Below are positions 4,038-5,247 of a DNA stretch of 5,247 nucleotides, in pieces; the first letter of the stretch is position 1, and every line of letters begins with the position of its first letter. Source of the DNA: Candidatus Sumerlaeota bacterium (GTDB taxonomy: Bacteria > Sumerlaeota > Sumerlaeia > MWCT01). The notes beneath the pieces are model-generated. The model was not told where the DNA came from. It did no database searches and worked only from the letters and a program-made list of their open reading frames with translations. The stretch covers positions 1-5,247 of the forward strand of contig JAPLSR010000409.1 of NCBI GenBank assembly GCA_026398545.1, in the 5' to 3' direction. Made by a program: the position numbers and the translations under genes.

Positions 4038-5247
4038 TTATCGTTTATAATATTTCCAGCCATCAATACCAGAAGGAGTTGGTGTGGGTGATGGCGTTGG
4101 CGTAGGTGTATGTATAGGTGTCGGGGTCGGCGTAGGCGTAAGCGTTGGGATGAGAAAATCCATTATTCGCAACATGACGTTCCCACGATTACTGGCACCA
4201 TGAATCATCTCCAGTGGGAACCCCATGACCACAATTCTTTTCGTTGCGTCTTCGTATTGCACGGCTGCGACACTACCAGTGTCATCGTAGGTCAGAGCAT
4301 TCGCGGCACCCGAACCCAGACCTGAAAATACATCCGGATATACAACATCATAGTAACCGTTGTCATAGTCCTTTGAAAAATTAATCTGTGAGAGACCAGC
4401 GAAGATTGAGCCTGATACTGCATTATTAGCAAGATTGGTGCCTGAGCCATCGTCGGCAGTGCATTGAACATGGAGTGTGTTATGGAGAAAATCCTTGTCT
4501 GCTTGAGTGGCGCTACTCCAAAGTTCAAGGTCGTATCCAACTTCTTCAGCTGAAACCAGGATTCGACCACCATTGTTCAGATAAGTCGTTACCCTCGCCT
4601 GTTCGGTGGAATTAAATGTTTCATCAGCGGTGCACTCTCTGCCGAGTATCCAATCAACGGCTGAGTAATCGCCAAGCGATATGGAGTTGTCAATAATCCG
4701 CTCGTTACTTGCAGAATCGAAATAGTAGCCAGCACTCTTGATGGCATCACCGTGCGAGACCACGTAGTTGAAACTATTGATAAGCCAGGGCCAGACACGC
4801 CGGGATGCCCCATTAACCGGGTCGCTATTCAGGGGCGTAATAGTATTGCCATATCTTCGGAAAGCCGCAACGATGAGGACTTTTGGGGTTTCACCGCTCG
4901 GACTCAGCCGGACGCCTACTGTCTCAGAGGGAAACGATTCACCACCAGCGTTATATGCCGCGATACGATAATAATACGCCTGGCCAGCTGATAGTCCGTT
5001 GTAGTTATAGCTGAGCACATTCCCGACATCCACACCATTGTCCCAGGCGAGTCCATCAGTGGATTTGTAAACATAATACCCCGTCGGCGCGCCGCCATTA
5101 TAACCCCCTGAGGGTGGTGCGCTCCAGGCAATGGTTGCCTGGTCGTAACCGCTTGCCACGGCTGAAACTTTTGATGGCGCATCGGGGAGATAGGTCTTAT
5201 TGGGATTGCCCTGGGTATCCGCAAAATAATCAATGATACCCTTCAGG
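4038..5247 (-). CDS. secreted multidomain protein: amidase-like remnant, fibronectin III, glutamine-amidotransferase-like domain, Thr-Pro tail (5' end outside window)
   Basis: The frame is open from the window edge to TAA at 4038-4040 (402 residues visible); the GTG at 5159 is internal, not a start. Residues 1-20 (LKGIIDYFADTQGN...) resemble the end of a zinc N-acetylmuramoyl-L-alanine amidase, recognised from similar fusions; its active site would lie outside the window. Residues about 22-117 are a fibronectin type III domain (APSKVSAV, then GYYVYKSTDG, YYYRIAAYNAGGES and FPSETVGVRL). Residues about 121-366 look like a class-I glutamine-amidotransferase/ThuA-like fold, with strand KVLIVAAF, then YSAVDWILGRECTADETF, YLNNGGRILVSAEEVGYDL and the closing RIVVMGFPLEMI. 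This domain is common in secreted amidase and xanthan-lyase-like proteins, where it is probably non-catalytic. A Thr-Pro linker (about 367-391) is followed by the short aromatic-basic end GIDGWKYYKR. The protein probably acts on or attaches to the cell wall. It is transcribed toward the dNMP hydrolase but separated from it by 173 bp. Confidence 0.8.
   Translation of the reverse strand, partial: LKGIIDYFADTQGNPNKTYLPDAPSKVSAVASGYDQATIAWSAPPSGGYNGGAPTGYYVYKSTDGLAWDNGVDVGNVLSYNYNGLSAGQAYYYRIAAYNAGGESFPSETVGVRLSPSGETPKVLIVAAFRRYGNTITPLNSDPVNGASRRVWPWLINSFNYVVSHGDAIKSAGYYFDSASNERIIDNSISLGDYSAVDWILGRECTADETFNSTEQARVTTYLNNGGRILVSAEEVGYDLELWSSATQADKDFLHNTLHVQCTADDGSGTNLANNAVSGSIFAGLSQINFSKDYDNGYYDVVYPDVFSGLGSGAANALTYDDTGSVAAVQYEDATKRIVVMGFPLEMIHGASNRGNVMLRIMDFLIPTLTPTPTPTPIHTPTPTPSPTPTPSGIDGWKYYKR
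4074..4148 (-). repeat. Thr-Pro linker coding repeat of the minus-strand secreted protein
   Basis: About 25 codons encode TLTPTPTPTPIHTPTPTPSP and the following Thr-Pro residues, from degenerate 6-bp ACNCCN units. It resembles the linker DNA at 1-204 but lies in the opposite orientation, so the two form distant inverted low-complexity repeats around the gene block. Confidence 0.8.

Noticed and set aside
5157..5159. GTG at 5159 as the true start of the fibronectin III protein
   Set aside because: It would cut into the first strand of the fibronectin domain, and the frame stays open with sensible sequence to the window edge.

Overview
The window looks like chromosomal DNA from an uncultured environmental bacterium. 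The pointers are balanced base composition, a mix of strict bacterial house-keeping and stress genes, secreted multidomain proteins with long Thr-Pro linkers, a dockerin-like tail, and many short interspersed palindromes and 11-bp-periodic GGACAGGAT-type repeats of a kind I associate with candidate phyla and Planctomycetota/Omnitrophota-like metagenome bins. I cannot place it at phylum level from this sequence alone.

Layout: positions 1-342 (+) hold the 3' end of a secreted protein, a Thr-Pro linker with a perfect 60-bp tandem repeat followed by a dockerin-like calcium loop. It converges on a block of minus-strand genes. Read in the direction of transcription (right to left), these are: the 3' part of a secreted protein with an amidase-like remnant, a fibronectin III domain, a glutamine-amidotransferase-like domain and a Thr-Pro tail (5247-4038); a DNPH1/Rcl-type deoxynucleoside-monophosphate N-hydrolase (3864-3394); a dipeptide (L-Ala-D/L-Glu) epimerase (3349-2315); an encapsulated ferritin (2193-1765); an encapsulin shell protein (1763-960); and a small GGQ release-factor-like protein (903-550).

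The core is a two-gene encapsulin iron-storage nanocompartment. The EncFtn cargo carries the diiron residues and a C-terminal cargo-loading peptide (SLGIGNL). It is followed after one base by the HK97-fold shell gene, which has a strong Shine-Dalgarno sequence. The neighbouring enzymes fit damage control and wall recycling: removal of abnormal dNMPs, murein dipeptide recycling and ribosome rescue. Their functional link to the compartment is inference from gene order only.

The most unusual feature is a 27-bp palindromic element. One copy lies in frame at the very end of encFtn, immediately after the cargo-loading peptide and immediately before the encapsulin ribosome binding site. A second lies in frame, in the same phase, in the C-terminal tail of the dNMP hydrolase. 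A third lies upstream of encFtn. Another palindrome lies in the linker between the ferritin domain and the cargo-loading peptide. These elements therefore appear to have added peptide to a nanocompartment cargo protein, in a manner reminiscent of Rickettsia palindromic elements.
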